64,000 bases of DNA. Source: Lota lota. Its lineage: Eukaryota; Chordata; Actinopteri; Gadiformes; Lotidae. Below the pieces are notes generated by a model that was not told where the DNA came from, did no database searches, and was given only the letters and a program-made list of their open reading frames with translations. Position numbers and translations under genes: made by a program. The stretch lies in NCBI GenBank assembly GCA_026745465.1, contig JACYXH010000216.1:4002501-4066500 (forward strand). Direction: 5' to 3'. The first letter of the stretch is position 1. Every line of letters starts with the position of its first letter. Positions 41,829 to 61,440 of this stretch are shown here, piece after piece.

Positions 41829-41890
41829 ATTGCACACCAAAAAAAGGTGTGCAATTAAGGTGTTGTTGGTTTTTATTAAACCAACAACAC
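41829..41890. other. Two adjacent perfect hairpins, one with AATAAA in its loop
   Basis: The first stem has 10-bp arms (ATTGCACACC, 41829-41838, and GGTGTGCAAT, 41846-41855) around seven A. The second has 13-bp arms (GTGTTGTTGGTTT, 41860-41872, and AAACCAACAACAC, 41878-41890) around TTATT. On the minus strand the second loop and stem edge read AATAAA, about 460 nt after the stop codon of the IFITM-like gene, so it may be its poly(A) signal. Confidence 0.6.
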
Positions 41891-42337
41891 AAAATGTGAT
41901 ATAGCCTACTGTATGTCTACAATACATAATTCTGATTTAAAACTACATTTTCAACATTTTCATAAAATAACGACGGGTTTCCAAGTGCATTAGACGTAAT
42001 AAGGGCGATGGTAACTATGAAGGGCGTGGCTTTGGGTTTAGCTTTGGCAGTGACGCAGGAACTTAAGCGCAAATAGCGTTTTCTGACGAATCACATCATT
42101 CTGAACACCATTATTTGCAATCCATCACAGCCTACAGGTGTGCCTTCATACCAATTACTTTTACCTATGTATTGCTTTATATACAATATTATTCACCCAA
42201 CACCATTATTCCACAACCACCATCTCGTTTAATTAACATGTTTTTGTAGGCCTACTTTGCAGTTTACATTTTTAGAAACAATACACTAGAGACAATTGAA
42301 TTAACTTGTTTCTTGACATTGGTAGGGACATTAGTCC

Positions 42338-44538
42338 CTAGTCTCCGTAATAAGACCCATTAAGGTAGCCATTATATACGTCATGAGCTTCAAAGGGTAA
42401 AATGGCAAAACCAATAATTAGCATAATAAGAAAGAAAACAACAATCGTGACCAGCGCAGCGATGTTGAGGCCCATAGCGTGGTTGCCGTAGGCCCTGGCC
42501 CTCTGCAGGTCTCCGATCGCCTTCATGTCTCTTGCCTGCGACAAAGAGATATATTAACCAATGTAACGCTCACAACCCCGATCTAGTGCAGAAACCTGGC
42601 TATAAGAGAAAGATTCACAAGTCGATGTGCTTTTCAACTAGAGGCCCACGTCATGGTCGTTGAAATGTGATGGAATCTACACAGACATTTGATGTTGTCA
42701 TTAAAGCTGCTGTATGTATGATTTGAGAGAGCAAGATTTAGAAAATAATCAACCCCCAAAAATGCCCTCCCTATCTGCTGCCTCCCTGCGTTTCTCCACC
42801 ACTGAGAAAGTGTTGGATTCACACACCTGTGATTGACAGGCATGATGTAGCATATTCCCAGAATCAATCAGGGAAGAGATGCTCTAACAGAGCATCCATC
42901 ACCACCTCCACCCCCACCACCACCATCTCCACCACCACTACCACCACTAACCCCACAACCACCTCCACCACCACCACCACCACCACCACCACCACAGTTT
43001 TACTCATCAACTCTGGTGGATCAATATCCACCAGAGTTGATAAGTCAACTACCCGTACCCCTAACAACAGCCTATTGAAAAAGTAAAAAATTGTTGTTGC
43101 ATTCATTGTGTTAATTGCGTGGCCGTCAACCCCACAATGTTGGTATACTGGCAACAAAAACATATCCAAACATAAATATTATGTAAACAATGTGATAAGG
43201 AAAATGAGTTTTTTAATGGAAAATTTCCTTCTACTCATTTCAAGTCCCAGACCCAGACCCAGACCCGGACCCGGACCCGGACCGGACCCTGACCCAGACC
43301 CAGATCCAGACACGGACCCGGACCCGGATCGGACCCGGACCGGACCCGGACCGGACCCGGACCGGACCCACATCCAGACCCGGACCCAGACCCGGACCCA
43401 GACCCGGACCCAGATCCGGACCCAGACCCGGACCCAGATCCAGACCCAGACCCAGACCCAGACCCGGAACAGACCCAGACCCAGATCCGGACCCGGATCC
43501 GGACCAGACCCAGATCCGGACCCGGATCCGGACCAGACCCAGACCCAGACCCGGACCCAGACCCAGACCCAGACCCGGACCCAGACCCAGACCCGGACCG
43601 GACCCAGACCCAGACCCAGATCCGGACCCGGATCCGGACCAGACCCAGACCCAGACCCGGACCCAGATCTGGACCCGGAACAGACCCAGATCCGGATCCG
43701 GATCCGGACCGGACCCAGACCCGCACCCAGATCCAGACCCAGACCCAGACCCAGACCCAGACCAAGATTGGGTTTTATCAAACCCAGTTCTCCTCGGTCA
43801 CGCGTCAAACACTGTGACCGCTATACTGTTGTATTACACAAAGCCAACCAGGCGGACCAGACCCAGACCCAGACCTAGACCCGGACCCGGACCCGGACTC
43901 AGATCCAGACCCGGACCCGGACCCAGATCCAGACCCGGACCCAGATCCAGACCCGGACCCGGACCCAGACCCAGACCCAGACCCGGACCCGGACCCGGAC
44001 CCAGACCCAGATCCGGACCCGGATCCGGACCAGACCAAGACCCAGACCCAGACCCAGACCCAGACCCGGACCCAGACCCAGACCCGGACCGGACTGGCTG
44101 ATAACAATGCATTTCTACCCTATTACACTCAAAGGATAGCTCTTAAATCGTACTTACAGCATCTTTAAAGCGTTATAACGTATAGGCCTACCTTGACTGA
44201 GCAGTACAGGGCCACCAGTCCAAGGCAGAATGGGTTTGTGTAAACAAGGTTGCAGATGGACCATACCATATAGTCTCGAGGACGCTCCACAGGGTGGACA
44301 ATGGTCACAGTGGTGTGCGGGCTCCTGGCAGGACAGCAAGAACAAATGTAACAAAGGATCCTAAATCAGAAAGGAATCTATATATTTTATTGTTGAAGAA
44401 ATGAATGATGAAAAAAATGGCCATCCCACATTCTCTGTAAAAAGAAAAACGTAGGCCTACAATTACATTCAATTTGATAATTTACCTGCTCTTTTGCATT
44501 TCAGTGGGCTGCTGCAACGCTGGGGCTGATGATGCCAT
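42338..44538 (-). CDS. IFITM-like CD225/dispanin membrane protein, three exons
   Basis: Predicted 127 aa; exons 44486-44538, 44192-44324, 42338-42535, with matching phases (AG|G, then phase 0) and GT-AG ends. Start context AAGATGG is good. The N-terminus (MASSAPALQQPTEMQKSRS) lacks a clear YxxL-type endocytic signal. The CD225 region runs from RPRDYMVWS (residue 32) through NPFCLGLVALYCSVK|ARDMKAIGDL; the junction matches ifitm5, so the two genes share an intron site. A long hydrophobic helix (IAALVTIVVFFLIMLIIGF) precedes the tail YNGYLNGSYYGD. Compared with human IFITM3, the first Cys of the CC pair is Phe and the third acylated Cys is Gly, so only one of the three palmitoylation sites is kept. 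It lies 2.3 kb upstream of ifitm5 on the same strand, as in a tandem IFITM cluster. An antiviral role is not shown. An ATGATAAAAGC near 44583-44592 could be a TATA-like element. Confidence 0.85.
42895..43000. repeat. (CCA)n/(CCACCA)n repeat in intron 2
   Basis: Imperfect CCACCT/CCACCA trinucleotide repeats, ending in a pure CCA run. Confidence 0.92.
43006..43041. other. Perfect 16-bp-arm hairpin in intron 2
   Basis: Arms ATCAACTCTGGTGGAT (43006-43021) and ATCCACCAGAGTTGAT (43026-43041) are exact reverse complements, separated by CAAT. It directly follows the CCA microsatellite. Confidence 0.85.
43245..44097. repeat. (CCCAGA/CCCGGA)n hexamer array, G4-prone, in intron 2
   Basis: Two blocks (about 43245-43764 and 43857-44097) of CCCAGA, CCCGGA and CCAGAT variants, separated by about 90 bp of unique sequence. 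On the minus strand, which is the sense strand of the IFITM-like gene, it reads (GGGTCT)n/(GGGTCC)n, so GGG recurs every six bases for hundreds of bases. The long frames here are Pro-Arg/Pro-Asp or Gly-Ser/Val-Trp dipeptide artefacts. About 0.85 kb of the 1.66-kb intron is this array. Confidence 0.95.
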
Positions 44539-45357
44539 CTTAACTTTATGAAGAATTGTAGGCAGGCACAAGAATCAGTGTGCTTTTATCATGTCAGTTC
44601 TGAGAAGAAAAACCTGTGGGTGTTAACACACATTTTAATGTCCTGTAAACACGACATTTCGAAGACGTTATTTGCTCAAATGGCCTTCCATAAACCTCAA
44701 GCAGAACACCACATGATGTGCACGTCACACAGGAATGGCACACCTTTGATGAAGTCCAAGTGCATTTGAAGTGCAATTAAATTGTAAACTTTTGAATTAA
44801 TTTGTCGGCCTGCCAATTTGCCTTTCCATTAAACTATTGTGGTCTTGTTGGGGGTTTGCACCCAGGTTTCATTCTCATTCATTTGGAAACAAAACAATAA
44901 AAACGGAACATTTGGGTCTATGGTAAACTCGGACCCAGCAATTATACTATGTTACGGGTGGGGGGGGGGGTGAGAGAGACAGTACTGAGCCAAACAGTAA
45001 TCTAGTTAGTAGTTTTCCCAATGTGTATCTGTGTTTGGTCTAATATCCTTGTTTAGACCTATATCTGGTAACTAGACTGTAATTAACATGACTTACGGAT
45101 GGGTACTATACAAAATAAAGAAATGACCTCTTCTGGAATTATCATTATGACTCTGCATTATTTTACCTGCTCTGTGCCCTGGATTGTAATCAATCCAGTC
45201 CTTTACTTTTTACCAGTTTATATCTTTAAAACCGTAATACAACCCATAAAAGGAATCATAACTGGCATAGCATTTAGACAGACACACACGGTAGTGACAA
45301 GTGCATTGCATCAACATTGCAAACAGTTTGGTCAGTGCTTATGGAGTCAACATTGTA
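44539..45357. other. 5' flank of the IFITM-like gene, intergenic
   Basis: No gene seen. A G run lies at 44955-44969. I did not find a convincing interferon-response element in the first 200 bp. Confidence 0.5.
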
Positions 45358-46170
45358 CTGTATTGTTTTTGGTTTAAATGAAGGAAGTATTATATATTGT
45401 CATACAGTATGAGGATAATGATGGTAAGAGTAGTTGAATGGGGTGTTTTTAATGTAATGACAGCTTCAGACACACACACACACACACACACAAGTATTGT
45501 TTTAGGTTTGAATCAAGGAAGTATTATATATTGTCATACAGTATGAAGATAATGATAGTAAATGGATTGTTTTTAATGTAATGACAGCTTCAGACACACA
45601 CACACACACACAAGTATTGTTTTTGGTTTAAATCAAGGAAATATTATATATTGTCATATAGTATGAAGATAATGAAGTGAGAGAAAAGTAACATATATTG
45701 TCATACAGTATGAAGATAATGATAGTAAATGGGTTGTTTTTAATGTAATGACAGCTTCAGACACACACACACACACACACACAAGTATTGTTTTAGGTTT
45801 GAATCAAGGAAGTATTATATATTGTCATACAGTATGAAGATAATGATAGTAAATGGATTGTTTTTAATGTAATGACAGCTTCAGACACGCACACACTTTA
45901 GGTTTACTTTGATCAAACACTGTGATTGATTGTTTTGAATGTAATGACAGCTTCAGACACACACACACTTTAGGTTTACTTTGATCAAACACTGTTTAGA
46001 AAAGTGAGAGAAAAGTTTTATATATTGTCTTCTATTGTCTATTGTCTATTGTATTATATTGTCATAGAAGATAAAGACACCGTAGGTTTACTTTGATAAA
46101 ACACTGTTTAGAAAAGTGAGAGTAAAGTTTTATATATTGTCATACAGTATGAAGATAATGATAGTTAGAG
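45358..46170. repeat. Minisatellite with ~125-165-bp units
   Basis: A unit containing GTATTGTTTT, TATATATTGTCATACAGTATGA, GATAATGATAGT and AATGTAATGACAGCTTCAGAC, then a short CA run, is repeated. The GACAGCTTCAGAC anchor occurs near 45460, 45583, 45750, 45874 and 45946. Each unit carries its own CA microsatellite; the last copies are truncated and rearranged. Confidence 0.88.
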
Positions 46171-46716
46171 TGGTTCAATGGGATTGGAATCGCGGCATTC
46201 TAACCGGTTTGAGCCTCTGGCAGCCATGTTTTTGGGCATAATTGGAAAAGTGAGAAATCCATCTTGTTCGGAATTTCATGCTGAACAACATTTCTATTAT
46301 AGTCAAGATGATTAGAGTCCATATAGATTTGTGAAAACGCATTTTAAGGCCATTCGGACGGTTTTTTGCTTCTGGAAGCCATTTTGTTTTACCAAAATTA
46401 AAATCCGAAAATTTACTCTTGTTCGGAATTCCATGCCCAACAACATTTGTATTGGACACAAGATCATAGGACACCATCTTGATGTCGATATAAGCATTTT
46501 AGTGTTCGGCGTGGTTAAGCCACACCTTCTTTCAAAGTTAATGCCTCCTGGGGGCCTTATGCTTTATTGGACAGACTTTTACCGAAGACATATTAAAGAT
46601 ATTGGCCAAAGGATCATGTGTGCCAAAGGATTTCTGTGTATCTCAAAAAACGTAGGACCCCTACTGATTTTAATGTTTTTCACAAAATTCAAAATTGTGA
46701 AAATTCCATCACACAG

Positions 46717-47412
46717 TCCGTCCGTCCAATATTTTTTTTCTGTACAGACAGACGGACCGTCCGTCTGTCTGTCCTTCCAATTTTTTTATTGTACAGACAG
46801 ACAGACGGACATTTCGTCCGTCCGTCCGTCCAATATTTTTTTGCTGTACAGACAGACGGACCGTCCGTCCGTCCGTCCGTCCGTCCAATTTTTCTTTTCT
46901 GTACAGACAGACAGACGGACCGTCCAATTTGTTTTTTTTTTGTACAGACAGACAGACGGACCGTCCGTCCGTCCAAATTTTTTTTTTTCTGTACAGACAG
47001 ACAGACGGACAGTCCGTCCGTCCAATTATTATTTTTTTGGACAGACAGACAGACGGACAGTCCGTCCGTCCGTCCGTCCAATTATTTATTTTTTTGACAG
47101 ACAGACAGACGGACAGTCCGTCCGTCCGTCCATCCAAATTTTTTTTTTCTGTACAGACAGACAGATGGACCGTCCGTCCGTCCGTCCAAATTATTATTTT
47201 TTGGACAGACAGACAGACGGACAGTCCGTCCGTCCGTCCGTCCAATTTTTTTTTTCTGTACAGACAGACAGACGGACATTCCGTCCGTCTGTCCGTCCAA
47301 TTTTTTTTTGTACAGACAGACAGACGGACAGTCCGCCCGTCCATCCGTCCAATTATTTATTTTTTTGACAGACAGACAGACGGACATTCCGTCCGTCCGT
47401 CCAAATTTTTTT
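46717..47412. repeat. 13-unit array of near-palindromes with T-run spacers
   Basis: Each unit is (GACA)nGACGGAC, a central base, GTCCGTCCGTCC, then AAT and a T-run ending CTGTA or a variant. Unit starts are near 46742, 46791, 46846, 46901, 46942, 46991, 47039, 47096, 47151, 47203, 47258, 47310 and 47367, giving a period of about 41-57 bp. The GACGGAC-N-GTCCGTC heart is self-complementary, so every unit can extrude a hairpin. The 345-codon frame through it is a repeat artefact. Confidence 0.95.
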
Positions 47413-48524
47413 TTTTAGTAATTCATCATGAAATGATTTGTCATTATGGGGTGACGCGTTTGTTTGATTACCTTAAAGTTGATTAAGAGTTTTACATTAC
47501 TAAAACTCTTGTTAATCTTACACATTGCAACTTTGTGCAATTTGAATCCATTTGTCAGTCTGCCATTCTGACTTCAGCTATTGTGTTATTGCTGTGGTTT
47601 TGGCTTCATTTGAAAATCTAAAACCACAAAGCTACAAAAACGTCTTGTTTCACTTCTGCACTTCTCAAGTGGTTTATTGTAACTTTCCATCCACAGTACA
47701 TCAAGTTATACCAGCCATTAGAGAGAAGAATCTGATAATTGTCTCACGTTTGTTTGCCATCATATATTTTTAAAGGGGTTATCAGCTATTTTATCTTTGA
47801 TCTAATTAAATTGTGTTTTGATTGAGTCTCACAGTTCTCATGCATTGTGGTCTATAGCAATGGCCAGTAGTCAATGCAGCTTTAAGGTCATCAGCTCTTC
47901 AAAATGTAGACCTTACATAAAGTGTAGACCTTACATAAAGCAGTGCAAAATACACTGCTTTAAAGGTCAGATATTCCTTGCACAGAGCAAAGTAATAAAA
48001 CAAAAATAAGGGCATACAAGTAGAAAAGTAATATAAAATATTCTTCAACGTTTACTTTGACAGTATGGATCAGGTTTTAAGAGCTTCACCCCATCATATA
48101 TAGACCAATCAATTCATTTTAGTACTGGTTTAACAATGCATCCAGTGTATAAATAAAGTCATTGGAATACATTGAAGCAAAATTATTAGAAATATTATTG
48201 GGTAAGTGGTACAATTGTGTTTAAAATATATAAATGTAGACTGATATCTCTGTAGTAACACATGAAGAGAAGTACTGGCAGTTGACCAGGGATTGGCTAT
48301 AGTTTGACTGGACAAAATGCAAAAATGTTGAATTGTCGATTTGGTTTCTGTTAAGAAGCTTTTCCTTTTTATTGAAATGCTAGGACAGAATTGTTATGAA
48401 GCCATTACTAATATCAGCACACATTCGTTACATTATTATTAGTACAATATAGTTGTTATTACTGGTGGAAATCTGTTACTGCAGAAGCCATCTTGGGTGT
48501 GCCACCTGGGGAATATATGGGACC
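47413..48524. other. Downstream flank of cat
   Basis: No gene. A short tandem duplication of GTAGACCTTACATAAA occurs at 47906-47940. TTTATT at 48368-48373 (AATAAA on the minus strand), about 150 nt past the catalase stop, is a candidate poly(A) signal. Confidence 0.5.
48368..48373 (-). promoter_or_regulatory. Candidate cat poly(A) signal
   Basis: AATAAA on the minus strand, about 150 nt downstream of the stop codon. It is the first canonical hexamer noticed after the stop. Confidence 0.35.
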
Positions 48525-58337
<9,813 letters not shown>

Positions 58338-58442
58338 CTTGGCAGGTCTAAACGGTAATTGCAGCTTCGATGGCGAGACGAGGAAAGCAACCCCAACTTC
58401 TTATTGTAAGAAGCATAGAGCGTTGGACGTCGTCTTCCTGGA

Positions 58443-58482
58443 TTTTATAACGTTCAGCCCCGCCCACTCACGCGCCTATTGG
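58443..58482 (-). promoter_or_regulatory. cat core promoter: CCAAT, GC box, TATA
   Basis: On the minus strand, in order: CCAAT (58478-58482), a GC box GTGGGCGGGGC (58457-58467) and TATAAAA (58443-58449), about 105 nt upstream of the cat ATG. Spacing and order suit an RNA polymerase II promoter with a start near 58413. The TATA-like element is somewhat unexpected, since mammalian catalase promoters are described as TATA-less with CCAAT and GC boxes. Confidence 0.5.
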
Positions 58483-58559
58483 CTGTTGGGTGATCGCTAC
58501 AGTAAATCTGATAGACGAGCTGAACTCTGGGCGAACGGAGCGTTCAACTTTCCTTCGCT

Positions 58560-59083
58560 TGATATTTGTTAATATTTTGACCAATCATCATGCTGGATCC
58601 GAGATTATTTTTAAAGTTGATTTTCATCATTTGTATATTTGTATATATTTATTTTATATGCTTTCCAAAACAACTAAGTCAACAGCATTCTGGCAGACAA
58701 AGAAACAAGCAAATGACTAGAGGTGGGTACAACTACATGCTATTTAATTTTCAGAACTTCCTTAGACCTAGCCTATGAGGTAGGCATAATAAACATTGAT
58801 AACTTGAAGTTGAATATATTCGATCTATCCGATCCACCTTACACCAAACCTTTTATTTATTTTAACTATCAGTATTATGCCTACAACTGTCTTTGAACAG
58901 GTGTATTCAGACCGGTTTGAAAGGATTGGATCATTTTGGGCAACTAATATGACATATAGTCATATTAATATAGCCTAAAACCAATGGATTTCCATCCTGG
59001 CCCAAAATGGTTGTTGATTTAAAATCAGAGGATAATAATGCAAAATAGGGCAGTTCTTCAGAGTTTAAATATTCCATTGCCAC
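58560..59083. other. Upstream of cat, no gene seen
   Basis: AT-rich unique sequence; no exon or repeat recognised. Confidence 0.5.
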
Positions 59084-59484
59084 TGTTACGGTCGGACTAG
59101 GGGAACCAGCAAGTACCATGAACGGTGTCCCTTCCCCACTCTGAGTCCCACAAATGAAGCCATCCAAACAGGATTTGAACACAGAAGACAAGTAATTTAT
59201 TCTACATTTAACGGCGCAAAGCCAAATTTAGGAACACACAACACTTGTGACTGAGCAGGAAGAGACAACCAAGGTGTGGTCCACTACTTTTAAACCTAGC
59301 TGCCACCTGGCAAGCCAATCAGCAGGGATCACACCCATGATGAAACACACACACCAATTAACTAATCATCCAATCAACTCAAACACAATCATATCAACAG
59401 GCTAGCATGCAAGGAAACATGAACACAGGGAGGGCCATTAACAAAAACACATATAACTCTCAACCATGACCAAGGGTCATAACA
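59084..59484 (-). mobile_element. Solo LTR of an LTR retroelement (fossil)
   Basis: A 401-bp element with TGTTA...TAACA ends, flanked by an exact 5-bp target duplication GCCAC (59079-59083 and 59485-59489). In the minus orientation a TTTAAAAG TATA-like box (near 59288) is followed about 90 nt later by AATAAA (near 59197), the order expected of U3-R in a retroviral-type LTR. No internal region or second LTR is nearby, so this is a recombined solo LTR. Family not identified (gypsy or ERV type possible from the 5-bp duplication). The exact target duplication suggests moderate age. Confidence 0.82.
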
Positions 59485-59489
59485 GCCAC

Positions 59490-61295
59490 TAATATCAGAC
59501 ATCCTAGTAGACATTCAATATATACCTCTAATGGAGGCTGATATTAAACCTATTTGAGACTGGCCTTAATGTCTGAAGTAGTAATACACATCTGAAAACC
59601 CATTTCTTTATTTGGATTCAGGACTTTAATGATTTTGGCTTTCGCAATCTTTATCAAATTCATTGCGGCATATCAGAGGCTAAATCATGTTGTGCCATCT
59701 AAATGCAGGCCGGTCTATGACGATAAAGCCGTCAATGACCAGTATTTGTATAAGACTTTTATGCATCCCTGAGTCTTAGCCTACTAAGCTGTGAAATAGC
59801 CCAAAATGGTTTAAGCCCTGAAATGCTGTCCTGAATTATTTGAGCCCATGTTTGTGAAGTACTCTCGTTTGGGGCCAGGCTGAAAATGACATGAGTCTAT
59901 ACTTGTTATCTTCAAGGACCAGCTTGCATTTGGGCGGTACAACATGATTTTGCCTCTGATATGCCACAATAAATTTGATAAAGATGGCGAAACCCTAAAT
60001 CATTATTAAGTGTGAATTTGAAAAGGTTCTGAATCCGAAAAGGAGTTGGGTTTTCGGCTACGTTTGACTTTTTCCTACTTTAGACATTAAATGTCATAAT
60101 ACTGATAGTACCCTATAAAAAAATAAGAAATAGTTTTCCCCCTATATTTAAGGTGGACCAGACTTATCCAAAAGGTATACATTTAGTGAATTACATTATT
60201 AATTAAATATTTAAGTATTGTGTTCCAGTCACGACGAAATGAGACCTTTTGATCTGCCACACATGATACCATGAGGTTACATACTGATATATCCTTTAAT
60301 ATAGAACTTTGAGAACATAGCATTTCCCTCATAATTATTTGATCATTTTCATAGACTAGAATAGATTCCCATTAAACAAAATTGCTGTCCAACACAAACA
60401 CCAGACCTACAGCCGACTGATGTAGAAATATATAGACCACTGTTGGTCTGAATTCCATTGTAGGCACGTTGGAGCCGATTATAGTTCTCAGGAAGCATAA
60501 TCCTTTGCCTGGAGACACATATAGGATACATATGTTAATTTCAGGGCCAGGGGGTCAAAATTTGACACATTTCAGATATATCTGGGTATAAGAGTCTAGG
60601 TTTGTCTGAATGCTACATGGTGGTAGTGGTGGCCAGTAGCAGAAGACTCTGAATTGGAGTGAATTGGAGTTCTGCTCTTACAGCTACAAAAAAAGTTGAA
60701 TAAAACATCAGAGGAAAGTAATTGTCCAGCTCCCCTTTTAGTTTTTAGTAGACATTATGAAACGGTCGGCTGTTACTGTTGCGTTGCTTTTATTTCAAAC
60801 AGCGTTCACACAATACAATTATTTTACTTTTGAGGCACATTCACATCAAGTGCTAAATAGCTTCATGCACAATCAAATATGGAGTACAGTTTTGTTCATC
60901 AATTGCAAATGCTGAATGTAAATGAACATATTGCTTCAGTATTTGGCACAGTGGCAAATATTGGTATCGGAACCACAATGATGTTGATTATAATTTGAAA
61001 GTGGATATAGGTGAAGTGAAGAATGACAAAATTCAACACAATTTCAAAAGGCTATGGTCAGTGGAAGTTGCAGTCACTACGCTGTTCATTGTAGTTTACA
61101 TAATACATTGTATTGTATAAAACATACAACAAAACGGTACTTTAGCACAAGGCCGTTTAAAAAAAACAATGTCATTTAGTCATTTGAAGGAGACCAGAGC
61201 GTGTCATAGTATGTGTAGTATATAAGTATTTTCAACACTAAGAGGGGGAAAAAATGTGGTGTGTATTTTTTCTTAAACAATATTCCTCCTATACA
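59490..61295. other. Intergenic, no gene seen
   Basis: AT-rich unique sequence. A weakly mirrored pair of blocks (TTTGGCTTTCGCAATCTTTATC near 59634, and its degenerate complement GATAAAGATGGCGAAACC near 59978) surrounds about 330 bp and may be the arms of an old foldback element. Confidence 0.4.
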
Positions 61296-61440
61296 ATGGC
61301 GCTGTCGAGCTCAACTGAACCCTGGCATCAACACTGCAGGTTAGGGGTCCGATTCCCACTGGCGCCACTGATGCAAAGCATGTATGCGCTCAAGGTACTG
61401 TCAGACGGTTTGGATAAAAGCGTCCGCCAAATGGCATGTG
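61296..61440 (+). mobile_element. tRNA-derived SINE with teleost-type tail
   Basis: A box-B-like GGGGTCCGATTCCCA (about 61345) is followed by ATGTATGCGCTCAAGGTACTG and the 3' block GGTTTGGATAAAAGCGTCCG ending CCAAATGGCATG. This tail is shared by many fish SINEs and is thought to be recognised by L2-type reverse transcriptase. Short A-rich end; target duplication not resolved. Confidence 0.7.

Noticed and set aside
43108-43878. 256-codon Pro/Arg/Asp-rich frame and its Gly-Ser/Val-Trp antisense partners
   Set aside because: Artefacts of the hexamer array inside an intron of the IFITM-like gene.
43245-44097. Interstitial telomere array
   Set aside because: The unit is GGGTCT/GGGTCC, not GGGTTA; no true TTAGGG run is present.
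46331-47368. 345-codon open frame, the longest in the window
   Set aside because: It runs through the 13-unit palindrome array and encodes repeated TDRQTD/SVRPS peptides; several frames on both strands are equally open, as expected of a repeat.
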